Assembly: GCF_040115645.1 (NCBI RefSeq)
Contig: NC_089567.1
Coordinates: 2,914,001-2,978,000 of the forward strand
Reading direction: 5' to 3'
DNA from: Euwallacea fornicatus
Taxonomy: Eukaryota > Arthropoda > Insecta > Coleoptera > Curculionidae
Length of the DNA stretch: 64,000 nt
In this document: positions 11,289-25,300 of the stretch, piece after piece
Layout: every line of letters starts with the position of its first letter
Position numbering within the stretch: position 1 is the stretch's first letter
Program-made: the position numbers and the translations under genes
Notes under the pieces: generated by a model
Told to the model about the DNA's origin: nothing
Database searches by the model: none
The model's input: only the letters and a program-made list of their open reading frames with translations

Positions 11289-12398
11289 TAAATGCTAAGA
11301 AAGTAGGATTAAACCTTTCCAGCAAAAACAATATTATGCATTGAAAAATTAGTGGTGTAGCTGCTAGTGTGCCAGTTGAAGTGACAGTAAACTGACGCAA
11401 ACCTGGGAAGCCAGAAGTTCGAAAAAATCATCAGAATGACGATATTTTTAACGCAGATGAAACTGATCATTTCTACAAAATGACTCCGAACTCAACACTG
11501 AAATGTGAAAGAAAAAAGAGCACAAGTTAAAAAATGTCCAAGGAAAGAGTTTCTCTTTTTTTTACTACGAATATGACTCAATCAGAAAAACGGAAGTTAA
11601 TCGTTATTAAAAAATAAAAACACCCTCGCTATATCAATAATATTAAGTAGTTATCTGCGTCCTACATGTCCAATAAAATAGCCGAGATGACGTCAGACTT
11701 GTTTATAAAAAATTTGCAAAATTGAAATATTGAATTAAAGAAAAAAAAGAAAAAAAATTGCTCTTGATAGACAATTGTCCAGTGCACCCAAAAAGGTCAA
11801 ATATAGAGAATATTAACGTTCAATATCTCCCATCGAGAACCCCATCAGATTTGCAGCTGCAGGTTTACCAAGATATCATAAAATCAATGAAAGTTCATTT
11901 TAGAAAGCTCCAGCTAACGAAAGTTATTGAAAACAATCAGCAAAACAATGAGCGTACTATTAATCTTTTGGATGCAATATCAATTATTTCTAAAGCATGA
12001 AACAGGGTATCACCCCCAAACAATCATGAATTGTTCTAGACATGCCGGTTTGCAACTAGCCCCAGTAGCTGACGACTTTAAAGAGGACGACGATCTTTTT
12101 TAGCTGAGGTGACATAAAGGATAAACAATGGTTTTGAAAAAGAAGATGATGTACCTCTTGCTATAATAAAAGAAAACTTTACATTGTCGGATGAATTATG
12201 GACTGATTTTGTAAATGTTCACCTTCACTTGGCAACAAACGTTGCTTTATCTGATAAGCAAATTGCAAACGAAGTGCCGAACATCCAAGAAATCTAAGAT
12301 GAAAGTATTGAAGCCTCTGAGGATGATGAAGATTTTAAGTCACCTCCAATTGTAAAAATCTTACACGCTGCAAAAACTCTAAAGAGTTATGCGCTATA

Positions 12399-13845
12399 CA
12401 GGGTGTCCCAAACAAAGTGAGTTCCATGGGGATTGTGGAAGCGGTAAGAGATATAAGGTGACTCAAATTAGAAAAAAGAAGTGCATTTTTGTGCCCATTC
12501 AGGAAATGTTCTAAATTTAAAAATATGCACAGCGGTTGTCAAAATATGAGCAAAAAACTGAAAACTTCGATTTTTCGAAAATCATAAATTATAAGTACAC
12601 TGTTTGAGTAAATTGTACCAAATTTGGCAGTTCTTTATTATCGACAACTAACAATTGAATGGCGTTTTCAGAATTTTTCCAGGCCTTCTAGATTTCGAGA
12701 TATTATATTCAACTTTGTTATTTCTTATGGCGCCATATTGGATTTTGGTGCCATCGAATAGACAATAAAAAAAGTTATTTAATCGTGTATCACAAAGGTG
12801 CCCTTGGACCTACCGAAGTAAGATAAATAAATAAAAACATTTTTCACCTTAGTAGGCTTAGAAACAAGTACTTTAGTGTTAGGCAATATCTAAATGATAC
12901 GTATAGAAATAGTAGGGTTGGAAATCGAGGCCCTATCAGTTGGCCAGCACGCTCCCCAGACTTAACACCTCTCGATTTTTTTGTTTGGGGATATGTAAAA
13001 AATAAGGTTTATTACAGATCCTACGATAGAGTAACAGAGTTGGAGGCTGCAGTTGTGCGAACCATTTAAGAAATACCTCCAGGTATGGTAAAAAGTGATT
13101 GTACGTCTGTTGTTAAGCGCTGTAGAGTTTGTGTTAATCATAATGGAGAAATATTTGAACAGTTTTTATAGGGATTAGGATTTTTTATTAGGATTAGTAA
13201 TTCCTACTCATAGTGAGTAAAGGTACTAATTCCTTCGTTATGTTTCTTTGTTATTTTTAATAAAATCTATGGAATTGTAATTGCGTTAATACTAAAAAAA
13301 CGTATTAAGTTTTTATTGTCCCATTAAACAGAATACGTCATACATTACTGCTCTTTGATTAGCGATACTAAAGTACTTGTTTCTGAGCCTACTAAGGTGA
13401 AAAATGTTTTTATTTATTTATCTTACTTCGGTAGGTCCAAGGGCACCTTTGTGATACACGATTAAATAACTTTTTTTATTGTCTATTCGATGGCACCAAA
13501 ATCCGATATGACGCCAAAAGAAATAACAAAGTTGAATATAATTTCTCTAAATCTAGAAGGCCTGGAAAAATTCTGAAAATGCCATTCAATTGTCAGTTGT
13601 CGATAATAAAGAACTGCCAAATTTGGTACAATTTACTCAAACAGTGTACTCATAATTTATGATTTTCGAAAAATCGAAGTTTTCAGTTTTTTGCTCATAT
13701 TTTGACAACCGCTGTGCATATTTTTAAATTTAGAACATTTTCTGAATGGGCACAAAAATGCGCTTTTTTTTTTCAATTTGAGTCACCGTGTATCTCTTAC
13801 CGCTTCCTTAATCTCCATGGAACTCACTTTATTTGGGACGCCCTG
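12399..13845 (+). mobile_element. Long-TIR mariner-type derivative nested in the pogo relic
   Basis: Inverted repeats of about 475 bp at each end (12399-12875 and 13370-13845) begin CAGGGTGTCCCAAACAAAGT, with a TA duplication (12397-12398, 13846-13847). The 490-bp core holds only the transposase C-terminus. The arms are very similar, so this copy is younger than the pogo relic it split. Confidence 0.9.
12881..13171 (+). pseudogene. C-terminal transposase fragment of the long-TIR element
   Basis: About 96 codons with WPARSPDLTPLDFFVWG, which includes the presumed third catalytic Asp, and the end RVCVNHNGEIFEQFL. One in-frame TAA lies in the middle (VVRTI then stop). The N-terminal domain and the first two catalytic blocks have been deleted. 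It matches the fragment inside 7545-8158 in extent and order, so both elements lost the same part of the gene. Confidence 0.75.
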
Positions 13846-14150
13846 TATAGTTATTTTAATGACAAAAGGCTGTTGAATGTAACCAGTTCTGTAAAGAAAA
13901 ACACTGTATTGATTTATCTTAACTTATAGTGCAAAAAGTGAACAAATATCACATAATATTTGAATAAATACTATGTTTCTACCATACATACGTAATTAGA
14001 AATAATTTAAAAACTATATTAGATTATTTATCATATAGTTTTTAATATTTTAAATAAATGTTTGTGATTTTTTTACATCTTCCTTTAATCATAACCAAAA
14101 AAAAGCTTGATATAACGACCCTTTGTACTTGGTCCCTACACCATCGTTTT

Positions 14151-15139
14151 ATTCGACTTTCACTAAAATAAATAATATCTTTGGTAATATTCAATATAAA
14201 ATATACAACAGTAGAAAAAGTATTAAACTGGCATGTTGGTATTTACGTAATTCTTTACCATACAATCAAGCACAAAATATGTATAGGCAATTAATGCTAG
14301 TGGTGGTCGCAGAAAAGGGTCAAGAAGTAATCACTTATAAAAATATGCAATAAAACTTGTTTAATAGGAATATGCTTAATACGAGATCACGGTTATAATG
14401 ATCAATTTATAAAATCCCGTCAAGTATATTATAAACCCTTCATATTAAACGAGCTGCACTCCTATTGGGTCCAGGGTAATTCTTTAGTTAGAATGCTTTT
14501 AGGGAAGTTTTATTTCTTTAAACATTAAATTTCTTGGAAATTATTAGTGATTTCATTGTTTCAAATAAATCACAATTCAAAATTTTGCATTTATGAATTG
14601 GTGCCGATATCCAAAGACGGTTCTATTTTAGGATATTCTGATATTTGATATGCATCACTGAAAGTGGCATTGAAAAAATTGCAATGGGTGGCAGCCGCGA
14701 CAGTACTACCTAATAAAGGATATCCCAAAACTAACACAAGTTGCTATACCCTTTTCCCCGTATTTATTTAATTTTTAAAATACAAGGTGTTGAAATTTTA
14801 CTAAAAAATTATAAAATTGTGGTGGGGTGGGTCGGGGCAAGAAAAAAATGGTACGCACTGTTTTACTAGAAATAGAAAACAGTTTTCAATTCTCCGTTCA
14901 ATTATGAAGAAAAACAATTTTAACTCTTTTTCATAAAACATTATTTTTCAGCAAAAATAATTTCAATGCGTGCCGTTGAAATAGCATTAGATCCTGCGAA
15001 GTACGTAGCTTCTTGGAAATGAAAGGAATTTCAACAAAAATGTATAAAACATTTTTTAGTTTTAGAACGTTCTCGACTATGTGTTAGTTCAATTTAATAG
15101 TAATTCGCATTGTATTTTTTCAGTGTCATCTTATACATA
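14151..15139. other. Non-coding stretch, possible decayed element end near 14716
   Basis: No gene seen. AAAGGATATCCCAAA at 14716 and TACAAGGTGTTGAAATTTTA at 14781 resemble outer and inner end motifs of the TACAGGGTG family about 67 bp apart. No partner end is visible, so this is at best half an element. Confidence 0.3.
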
Positions 15140-17052
15140 CAGGGTGTCCTACGGAAAAGGTTGCACCCTGAATATCTTTTCTGATGTTTGTTAAAAAAAA
15201 ACCGGTAACGCACATCAACTTTGATAGGGAAGGGGACATAATTTGGTGAAAAATTTGCTTTCGAAATGTCATCATTTCACTCGTGGGAACCATCCTTTTG
15301 AAGTATTCAAATTGAAAAAGGGGCTGCGTTGTACCTTGTTTAAGAGGTAATTTTATTCTCTACGTGATCAAGCTTTTATCTTTGTACGTCTTTGTTGTAA
15401 AAATTAAACAAAAACCAAAAATTTGATTTTAACCACTTCTACTGGTAATTTATTTATTTTATAATAAGAGATATTGAAAGTGACCTTCATTGTCCATAGA
15501 TTTCCATACACATGTACAGCTGATCCTCATAACGTCGTTGCACATTATCTAACATTTCTGGTGTCGTAGACCTGCAGTCTTCAACGATTCGAGCTTATCA
15601 CTCCTCCAGAGAATCAGAGTAAGTGTTATAGATCCAGGTCTTCAAATGTCCTCATAACAAAAGATCTAGGGGACTAAGGTTAGGGAATCTTACGGACTAC
15701 TCCACTGGACCTATTCCGCCAATCCATCTTCAAGGAAAATCATCATCTAGAAATTCTCAGACAGCAACAGTGTAGTTTGGAGGCGTTTAATCTTCTTGAA
15801 AACGAATTCTTGTTCTAAGAAGCGAGGATCTTGTTCAAGTATTTCAGTTATCCACGGAAATATGGCGTCTTGTAGAAATTGTACAAAGTTTTTTTCATTT
15901 AAGTTTCCAGCAACGAAAAATCGTCTAACAATGTGATCATCAAGAATCTCTGACCAAATATTTCATTTTTGAGATTGTTGAGTCTCTCGGAACAAATAAC
16001 GATTGATATTGCTCCAGTAACGACAATTATGGTGTTAATATCACCATTTAAATAAAAGAAAGATTATTCAGAAGATATATTATCAGTCTTTTTAAATGTG
16101 ACATGTTGCTAAAGAAGTTGCAGAATTCTAATCGACGGTAGAAATCATCCCCAAATAATTCCTGTACTAGTTTTATGACATAAGGATAGAATATTACTTC
16201 TTTTAACATTCTATGAACAGTATTTTTTGAATCGCCGGATTCCTTAGCAATTTTTTGTATAGACGTTCTATTGTCCATTTGAACATATCCCAAATCGGCA
16301 ATTTCGACTTAATTTCTTCTCATTGGGCGGTCACCTTCGTGTTTTCTTTTTATTTTGGACACGGAACCTGTCTCGTTGAGTTTCATTAGCAACTTAAACA
16401 CATAAGGCTGGCATACCATTTTTTAAGGTTGATAACTTGAAGACCCGAGCTACCGCTTTTGAAGAATTATTGTTTTTGTAATACAGACTCAAAATCTCGA
16501 TCTTCTCTTGGAACGGGTAAACCATTTTATCAAATTAAAAATTAAACGAATTCTGAAGTGATGTCTTGCCATGAAGTACTAAAGTCACTTAGTAATTGGA
16601 AAAATATCGATAAATTGTTCCTCCAAAAAAATTTGGATATATTAATCTTAAATGTAATATTAGAAATGCCATTGTTATTGATACATTTGAGACGTCAAGA
16701 CGATTTGAGTCTAACTATACACTTTCAACATTCATTACAATAACATTCATGACTAAAATCAAATGTTTGATTTTTGTTTAATTCCTACAAGATCGACGTA
16801 CAAAAATAAAAAATAAAATCTTCACCGTGTAGAGAAAAAAATTACTTTTCATACGTAGTTAACGTAACCCCTCATCCAATTTGAAAATTTCAAAAAGGTA
16901 GTTCTTAAAGGTAGAGAAATGACATTTTCAAAACCACTTTTTCACCAAATGATATCCTCCGCCCTATCAAAATTGATGTGTTTTAGCCTTTTTTTGTTTA
17001 ACAAACAAGAGAAAATATTTTCAAGGTGAAAACTTTTCCCGGGGGCATCCTA
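15140..17052 (-). mobile_element. Full-length but decayed mariner-type element
   Basis: The left end reads CAGGGTGTCCTACGGAAAAG. The right end, CCCGGGGGCATCCTATATA, is its degraded inverted partner. The inverted repeats extend about 270 bp and share blocks such as TTTGATAGGG and ATTTGGTGAAAAA. Between them a transposase of the DUF4817-like type runs on the minus strand, with many breaks. Confidence 0.75.
15500..16330 (-). pseudogene. Decayed mariner-type transposase
   Basis: The best block is SIQKIAKESGDSKNTVHRML followed by LVQELFGDDFYRRLEFC (16270-16120), the second HTH and linker of this transposase type. Downstream, blocks such as GDHIVRRFFVAGNLNEK and FPWITEILEQDPRF can be read in changing frames. 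The catalytic acids cannot be lined up reliably. Confidence 0.6.
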
Positions 17053-19710
17053 TATAAGCTCAACTATGAACCTTCATTCGTGCCCAATTAATGACCTCTG
17101 ATAAGAAATTTGTTGCTGTTAAATCAACTTCGTTTGAAACAGTAACAATATTTTTATAAGAGGATTAAAGTGTGCTCTCAAGTTAGGTAAAGCTTAAGTT
17201 GAACGTAGCTTAAGTCTTACTTGCACAATAGGAGTTTATACGTACGTCTCAGTGCAAACTGTGACACTATTTAATTTCAGTGATTAAATTTCCTTATTGC
17301 TTAGCGCTTGCCTAATGCCGAGTCTTTCTCTTACGGAACTATAGATTACGCTTGCCTGATATGGAACAATTAATTAGCTTTTACTAGTACTAAAATAGTG
17401 TTATTAAGATGCGAATTTCATACGGAAATTTAGTATCGTACCAGTCCAAGTTTGCGAAATAAGAAATGAAACGAGGAGCGAACTGACAAGCTTTGCAGTC
17501 AAACGTGTGCGACGATTCATACAAATTTTGTATTCTATGCTATTTTTTCGTTTGAGATAAAAATTCGTAGAATCAACGATAAATTAGAATATCGGTGAAA
17601 CTAATCCTAAAAATGATGGAAACTTAATTCACCTGGTAAAGGCCGGCAAAGACTATCTAATGTACACGACAAATGTGGCAAATTGTGTACTTCGCTGATT
17701 ATGTGATACTAAAGCTTATCTAATAAAATATTAATGTTATCAAATTGTAATATTAAAGTAACACATTACTGTTCATTTTTGCGACTTTTAAACGGGAAAT
17801 AATATGTATACTTCTGAAATATGTGTGTATTATCAACATCAATTCAATACTATTTTAATGTCAAAACGTGCAGTAAAACTGAAATTTAGATTGCGAAATA
17901 GAAAAATATTTGAAAACCACTGTGAATGTCTATAAGTTTTTGATTAGGAAATTGCTGAAAATATTTCTCAATTCTGTAAGCCTGTTGCCAAAGGTCAAGT
18001 ATATAACCAATTTAAAAAGACAGAATTATCTCCGAAATATTCAGGTAAATGTATATAAATTTAAATTCCAAGTGATTTAAAATTTAACGAAAAATTTTGG
18101 ATATTTTTACTGTTTTAGATTTTAATCTATTTATTCAAATAACATAGTGAACGACGGCAAATTCGAAAGACGATGCCTTAGACCGCTTTTCGTCTACCAG
18201 ACTGTCAATATGATTTAGATTACTAAAGCTACGTGGAAATCAGAAATGTTTACATTAAATTAGCAATATTCAAGTGCAATGATGTGGTTTTCATTAACTA
18301 TTTTGATATAATTTTTATATTATATTGCATATAATTAGCAGTTGAGACATTTATGTGGATTTAATAGTTACAAAATTTATATTGAATTGAAAGATAATAT
18401 ACACATGAATATATAGAAAAGAGTTACCATATAATATACTGTATTAAATATCAAAAATAGTAAGGTACATAACTTTACTAGTTGAGATTTGCGGGTTGAG
18501 CAAAATAAAGTTTCTAACTGATTTACGACCAGTAAAGGTGAATATTCTTCACAATATTTATGCAATTTTTTAACATGTAGTTATAAATAACCATAATATT
18601 GAATTAGTAAATTTTGAAAACTATTACTTTATGATTTGGTTTAGATAAGTATTAAACAGTGTTACTGAATGGACATCCATTATTTGCTTAGAATCTGAAT
18701 GATTTGTTTCCATGGATTGATGTTAAAATAAAATTTACTTCCCAGGTGGAAAATTTATCAATTTATGCTATGGTGGTTTATACTCTTTATGATCTACAAT
18801 TTAACATCTGTAATTTATGACTTACTTATGAACTATTGAAAACAGCAGCAGATTATGTTCCCATGTATAATTTAGCTTCCCCATTAGACTATTTTAACTG
18901 AATCATTTGACAAAGAATAACAAATTTACCTATATTACTCTTCAAAATGCAGCTAATTCATTTTTGTGTATATATAATACTTTATATATGTTAAATGTTA
19001 GACAAAGAGTGAAAAAACGTTCAGACAAATGTGAGAAAGAGGTGCTGACAAATGTTAAATAAATATAAAGCAAATGTTTATATATCTGCTAATTATAGGA
19101 ATATTGCTTTTTTTAGATTTCATTAATGGACCCCTATCTATATTGTTATTGTCATGAAGTGAGATGGAGCATCTTATAGACAACAGTTGGGGCAGGTCTA
19201 ATAAAAAAATATTTTGAATTGGAGATAAAATTAATAGTTTTTTCCAAAGTATTATAAGTGTTTAACATAAAAAACAGTAAGAAATAATTGTGGACACTAG
19301 ACAAATTTGTAGGGACTGTTTGAATGTATTTCTGAGTGTTTGGGATGATCTTCAATAGGTTTCTACCCTGTTGGAATGAAGCTCCTGCTACTTAATTGTG
19401 TGCTTAAACTAATAACACAGATAGCAGCAGGTAAAACTAAGCAAATGTTGCTTTGTTTATTACTCTGGTCCACCCCTCCCAGCTTCTTATACCTGCACCT
19501 GCTATTTCTGGCAATTCTTACTGTATTATATGTTACATATAACTTGTCAGGGTAGAAAAGAGTTGCTAATAAACTTATGATGCAATAAGGCGAAAAAATA
19601 CTCTATCGTAGATATATCTGCATTTTTTATTAACAGAGAAGTCAAGTGCAGGGTACAGGTTAGTTTTGAACTTGGTTTTAAATGTAATGTGAAAATAATT
19701 GATTACTTAC
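17053..19710. other. Non-coding sequence, probably first intron of the neurobeachin homologue
   Basis: No open frame over 62 codons and no convincing transposon ends were seen. The segment is AT-rich and lies directly downstream (minus strand) of the neurobeachin first-exon donor at 19710-19709. Confidence 0.6.
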
Positions 19711-19869
19711 CAGCTGTAAGACGGTGTTGACCACTTCCTTGTTGGAGACTTGTCCTACCTCTATAAGGCCGATTAGGACGGCGAATTTGAGATTATCGTT
19801 CATGGCCATTCTCACCACCTCTTCGGGGTGTTTAATGTCACTGAGGGGCGGTTTCGTTAAATCCGCCAT
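19711..19869 (-). CDS. Nbea: Neurobeachin/rugose homologue, first coding exon
   Basis: The exon encodes 53 residues from ATG at 19869 and stops in phase 0 at a GTAAGT donor. The block LKFAVLIGLIEVGQVSNKEV, then VNTVLQL, matches the conserved N-terminus of neurobeachin (Drosophila rugose). In that family the next residues are a further Leu and VGGEFD, which fits the splice position. Neurobeachins are very large BEACH-WD40 scaffold proteins that anchor protein kinase A and act in vesicle traffic to membranes and synapses. All later exons must lie below position 1, so the first intron is at least 19.7 kb. The start was chosen because it gives the short leader MADLTKPPLSD directly before the conserved block; other promoters could use other first exons. 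Confidence 0.85.
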
Positions 19870-22311
19870 AGCGGCACAAGTTTTCCACGCCAGTTACCAC
19901 AAATATAGAACTAAAATCCGTGACACTAACACGTAAAACACAACATTTTCCTAAAAGGATTAACTTATCGTACACCTTCTGCCAAGTGTGGCCGGAAAAT
20001 GACAGAACCACTGCCAAATTTTCGAGCAGGATTTTTTCCTGCGGCGCAGGAAAAGCGATGCCCTGTATGTTTATTTGACATTAATCAGCTGATTTCAGTT
20101 TGTTTGCACTACGTCGCCACTGTTGCCGTACTGCTGTCTTGTCGGAATTTGTAAATTCGAAATGACGTCTCATAATTAGGTGTTTTCAATATCGAATATT
20201 TCACCGTAATAGCGTTGTTAACGATATGTAATTTTTCGCATTTATCTAAAAATAACAATGAAATTCATAAACATGTAATTAGTTTGTATTACACGAAATT
20301 TTTACAATATGGGCAGAACCACATAGAAACAATTCGGAGCAGCAATGAAATTCCCTAACTTAATTTTTACCATTTCACTCATTCAGAATATCCACTTTTT
20401 TATTAATTACTCATCTCTATATGAATAGAGGTAATGAGCGTTTGCCTATCATCGAATCGACTACATAATCTTTCTCACTCTCACATATTCCAGTAGAGTT
20501 CTCGAGAAATATTTAAACATTTAGCCAATTCGAAATATTTTAACTATATGAAAGCGCCTATTGATTGAATAAATTCACGTGATAGAGCTGTTTAGAACAG
20601 CTGCCTACAGTGTTGCATAAAAGGATTTTTATGTACATCGAACGTAAGAATGCTTGTAGTCACAAATTGAATAGATTTGACAATGTTGTATATGGAATAC
20701 AATGTACATGTAATGTGAATTCAGAAACCACTCATTTGCTGTAAAAATTAAAAAATAATTGAAAATGAAATCAAAGTATGTATTAAAAATAATTCATATA
20801 TCTTTAAAAATAAAATTTAAATTGAGATGTGTAGATGAATACCTGTCTATCAAGGCCACAACACATAGAATTATAAAATTAATATCTAGATAGTAAAGCC
20901 AATTAAACATTTGATTTTGTTTGTAAAAATATTAACTATACCTACTTACATATGAATTTCACTAGCATTTTTGAGATGAAAAAATATATATTTCGATAAA
21001 ATTAAATGATTTTTTTCTTAATAAGCGAATTATTAAATATTATATTACTGGTACTGAAATACAGAAAAATATGTTTTATTGTTAATATAAAGACCCACCA
21101 TTGACAAATTTTATCTACATCGACTGTAACTCACATATTCTGGTGTTATTCCAATAAAACCAAAGAAATTAGAAAAGTATTTTAGGAAATAAATTTCTTT
21201 ACTCTTAACCCTTGTACTAAGATAGAAACAATAACGGAACTTACAATATTTAAGGCCAAATTAGTAATGTGCTGGTAACTTTGACAGGAGTAGGATGAGA
21301 CAAACGTTTGTGGTCAAAGTCTCCTATTTATAATTATTTCAGTCTGAATCCCGGTCTTGTGTGTCGAAACCGAGACTTATATAATCTCAGTCAAGTCTCA
21401 AACAATTAGACTTTTTGTCTTGACTTCTGCCTCGATCGTCAGTACAAAATTAAGGCGTCCCGTGTTGTATAGAACATTTGATCATCAAAACAACTTAATT
21501 AAATTTATTTACTTATCATTTTTACATCCCAATAAGATTATTAAAAAATATGAAAAATATTTTCGGTTATAACAGTTTGGTGGTAACATATCATCTGTTT
21601 AGGAAATGATGAAGATATTGAGACTCCGTATAAAATGAGGGGAAAAACTTAGAGAATGCGTTGAAGCATTTTAAGAACTGTCTAAACTAAGGAATTATTC
21701 CATCTGCGGGAGTGTTCTGTAGGAACCTTGATTTCTCTGGTTAGGAATTGTTCAAAATATGATAACTAACCAAAATTTTGATCATGACTAATCTGAATAG
21801 TTAATATATCTATTAAGGTGTTGGTATTCAACATATTGGATCCTGAAAAATTATTTGTACTCTGTAAACCGTTGAATGATACGTGCTATTTTAAAGGAAC
21901 CATTTCTTTGCAGAAATCAGGATTTTAAAATTATTTTTTTCATTAAATATTATTACCAAAGTTGTAGTCCTATTTACAGTGTTTATTGCATAAAACTGTG
22001 AGCTTGATTTGCTCTCAGTAAGATTTATTAATATAGAAATTGTAATAAAAAAAAGACTGCTCACCAAAAAAAAATTTATTTGCCGACAAAATTATTGATT
22101 TGATGTGGATAGGTTGATAGGAGTTCCCATAATGTGAATTTCAAGGAACATTTCCAATACGTACCTGAATAAAGAAATACCTATTACATATATTAATTAG
22201 GACAGAGACGCAAGAAGCTGATACAAGAATAAAGTTACGTCTACCGAAGTTTACATTTTCCTGAAACAGGATAAAAGTCAATTATTAGAAACACATAATG
22301 TCTTCAACATC
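19870..22311. other. Intergenic region between neurobeachin exon 1 and the ND-42 3' end
   Basis: The part just above 19870 should hold the neurobeachin 5' UTR and promoter. A CAGCTG E-box in the context ATCAGCTGATTT lies at 20086-20091. AATAAA on the minus strand (TTTATT at 22075-22080) is a candidate poly(A) signal for ND-42. I see no gene in the rest. Confidence 0.5.
20086..20091. promoter_or_regulatory. Candidate core-promoter E-box upstream of the neurobeachin first exon
   Basis: ATCAGCTGATTT fits the insect core-promoter E-box pattern AWCAGCTGWTT. It lies 217 bp upstream of the ATG. Similar sites lie upstream of ND-42 and Cep97. Function is inferred from position only. Confidence 0.3.
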
Positions 22312-25300
22312 TCACCTTCTTTCACGCAACGGCAGCGTATTTCTCTTTGGAAGGCTAGATTTAAATAGCCAGCTCTTGTCGCCCATATTTATGTTGTATC
22401 CTGGTGCGTATTGGTTGCCGGGCGCCTAGATATGTGCAGAATTATTATCGACTAAAAAAGGAACTAAAAACTAATAGATTTTTAATCGAATGTTTGATAC
22501 AGGATGGGCCACTGATAGGAACAAAATTGGCAACAGTAAAACAAAGATGAATGAATATTAATAATAACTGTTCAGACACTAGCATGAAACAATATTCATA
22601 TATCTCTAGGAGGTACTGAAATTAGATTTCAAATATGAAGTTTCGTTTTTCTGAAATACAACCTTTTTTGGACATAATACTCAACGCTAATCGTGAAAAT
22701 CACAAGACAGTTTTTTATAACTCATAATTTACCTCCTCCATCACGGCATCATAAGCCTTTAAATCCATGGCATTCACCATTAATTCAGGACAATCATAAT
22801 CTGGTACATTGAAACTGGCCATGACGTAATCTTTTTGATCAGCATACCTAAAACGTATAAATTGCTAGTTCACTGCAAAGCAATAGTTATTTAGCAAATG
22901 GGTGCATTATCGTCTGCAATTAATAATCAGGAATTTTGAAAAAATCGCTAGAAGTATTAATAAATACAATTTTACATCAACTGCATTGTACAGAACCTAA
23001 CAAAACAATAAAACCAAAGACATTATTTTTTGATAATTATTAATCACACGACAAACACAATATAGTACAAAATAAGGCTTTAAAGGAAAATATGCATAAA
23101 TGGTGGTTATTAATGAAAATATTTGTATACAAAAGAGAAATTTGTTAATAATTAGTCAACGGAAAAAAATTAAACATCTTACTTATTTCTCAAGCTAGCC
23201 CAATCTGCCTCATAGTCCTGTTGCCAGTCCTTTAAATTAGTATCATGATCATCATATTTTTCAAAGTTGATTGCCTCAATGTCCTCCACAACTACCTCCA
23301 TATCTCCTTCTACAGTCCAATCATAGACTAACAATTCGGCATGTTTGCTATAAATGGGCTTTTAACTAGGTATCCTTATGCCGGGACCACACAAACAAGT
23401 TATGCCACTGACAAAATTTTGCCAGCCCTCTAGGCCTTTCCATGGCAAAAAACAGCAGCCTAACTTGAATTAGTGTTGACCAGGCATCATACAGTGTTGG
23501 TAAAACCGCTTGATAAAGAAGGCGGTTATCTAGAATTAATGGACTTACGATATTTCTTTCAAATAATTTTGTTTATAATTTTTCTCCAGCGCTTCCAAAT
23601 ATTGTGGATTCATGGCTTGCGAACCTTTCTCATAAGATACATTGCGCTTGTTAATGTTCTCTAAAACTTTTGGAACGGGAACGTCTAAATACACCACCAA
23701 GTGTGGTCTTAACAGTTCATTAATGGTGTTATTTCTGTACTCGTAGTATTTTTTGTAAGCTGGAATTTTGTTAAGTTTAATATTGAGAAATCACAAATGA
23801 GCAAGGCTAAAAATTTAACAATTATCTAATTCAAAGGAGTTGAATTATGACCACAACATTTAACATACTTTTTAAAGTAATAAATGATTTTTTAAACTAA
23901 TTGTCCTAGTCATAGATTTTTGACTACTTCCAAAATTTTAGAACTCTAGAAAGTCATTCCAATTTTTCAAATCGGAAACAATGAAAAACATATCTACCTT
24001 ACTTTTGATTGCTAATGAACAATATCAATATAGAATACTAAGAGCATGAAGAAAATGTTTGACTTGCATAGTACCTCTAAATCTTATAAATATATTTAAA
24101 AAAATAGTACCTACAAGCCACATAATACCTACCTGTTCTTGAGAGATATTGTTGATTATACATAGCTTCTACAAAAACGAAATCTGAATAGACACACCTG
24201 TCCAAAACCACACCTTGACCAGTACTGAGAATATGTGTCAAAGCATCAATATATTGAGAAAACCTATGCATCAAATAAAAAAATTAAGATAAAGAATATA
24301 TATACAATAATAAAAAGAAACATTTGAAGAATGTAAAATAAGAAAAATTGTGATATCAATGCAACCTATTGATAGGCTTAGAATAAATATTTATGTAGCA
24401 TTCATATGTATAGCATGTGTAAAAATATTTTGACAACAATAAAATTTTCATACAATCTGTTTTAGGTTGTTATTAAATTGAAATCAGTCAAGCATCACTT
24501 ACCACACTTATATAAATAAATATGGGCACTTACTTGATCTTGAACAGTTGAATCTGCATTCTAGCAGTCAATTTATGTTTTGGATTTTTTAAAAAGTCCA
24601 TTACATCAAAGCTTCTACAATCTGGGGGTAACATTGGATCAAGCTGCCTTATATCATATCCATAGTTATTTATATATTCCATATCCAAATTTGCTTCAGG
24701 CAGATATAACATACCAAAAGCTTTTGCAATTTCCTTAGCACATCTCGACTTCCCTGCAGCTACTGGACCCTCAACCACAATAAGCTGAAAATATCAGATT
24801 TTTCACAATAAAAAAAAAGCATTTTATGTAAAAATATAGGAAGCGAAAAATACTTAAATTTCAGATTTCTTCATTAGTATATTGAGACATCTTTTAGGTC
24901 ACTCACTCAATTCTACAACTGTTTTGACATACAGTTATAGATATAATAAAATTCCAAGTGAAGAGCAAACTTATTGTTAAATTTCTTCTAAACTTGGTTA
25001 AGTCAGATTTGAGTTTTTCATTTGTACTTTGAGTTTTTGTTGGGACTGATTTATTTGATTATTTTGAAATTTCATAAATGTACTTAAGGCAATTTCTAAC
25101 AATTTTATGAAGTTTAAATAAAATTTAATTTTTTTATAGACTTCTTGACTCTTGATATCAGTAGAATACAAAAATTTGAGAGCCAAAGATTACTCAGTTC
25201 TAATTTTTTCTTTTCTTGTAAAACTCAAAAGATAAACAAATGTTACACTGGAAGTAGTTAAAAGTGTCCAATTCAAGAGCAGCAGTAGAACCACAGGATA

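Larger units (their letters stand above)
9362..13926 (+). pseudogene. Degenerate pogo transposase in three separated pieces
   Basis: Recognisable blocks, relative to the better copy at 2044-3616, are SIDEKSIIISRLEAGE (N-terminal HTH), HGDIDQAFFKWFK (Tc5 HTH), DETDHFYKMTPNSTLK (first Asp block), LLIDNCPVHPKRSN (second Asp block, 11758 on), TINLLDAISIISKA and, after the second insertion, DKRLLNVTSSVKK. The third acidic block is not recognisable (DLQLQVYQDI replaces the QPMDQG type). There are many stops and frameshifts, so this is an old copy. Confidence 0.7.
9291..14150 (+). mobile_element. Old pogo/Tigger relic, split by two later insertions
   Basis: Pieces of a pogo transposase lie in order on the plus strand: an N-terminal part at about 9362-9680, a DDE part at 11290-12398 and a C-terminal tail at 13848-13926. 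Between them sit a Tc1-like relic (9684-11288) and a long-TIR mariner-type derivative (12399-13845). Near 14110-14140 the text TATAACGACCCTTTGTAC resembles the 3' end region of the Tigger copy at 3-4465. No clear left terminus is visible. Confidence 0.65.

Noticed and set aside
24998..25186. 62-codon minus-strand frame inside ND-42
   Set aside because: It lies in the first ND-42 intron, has low complexity and breaks none of the exon phases.
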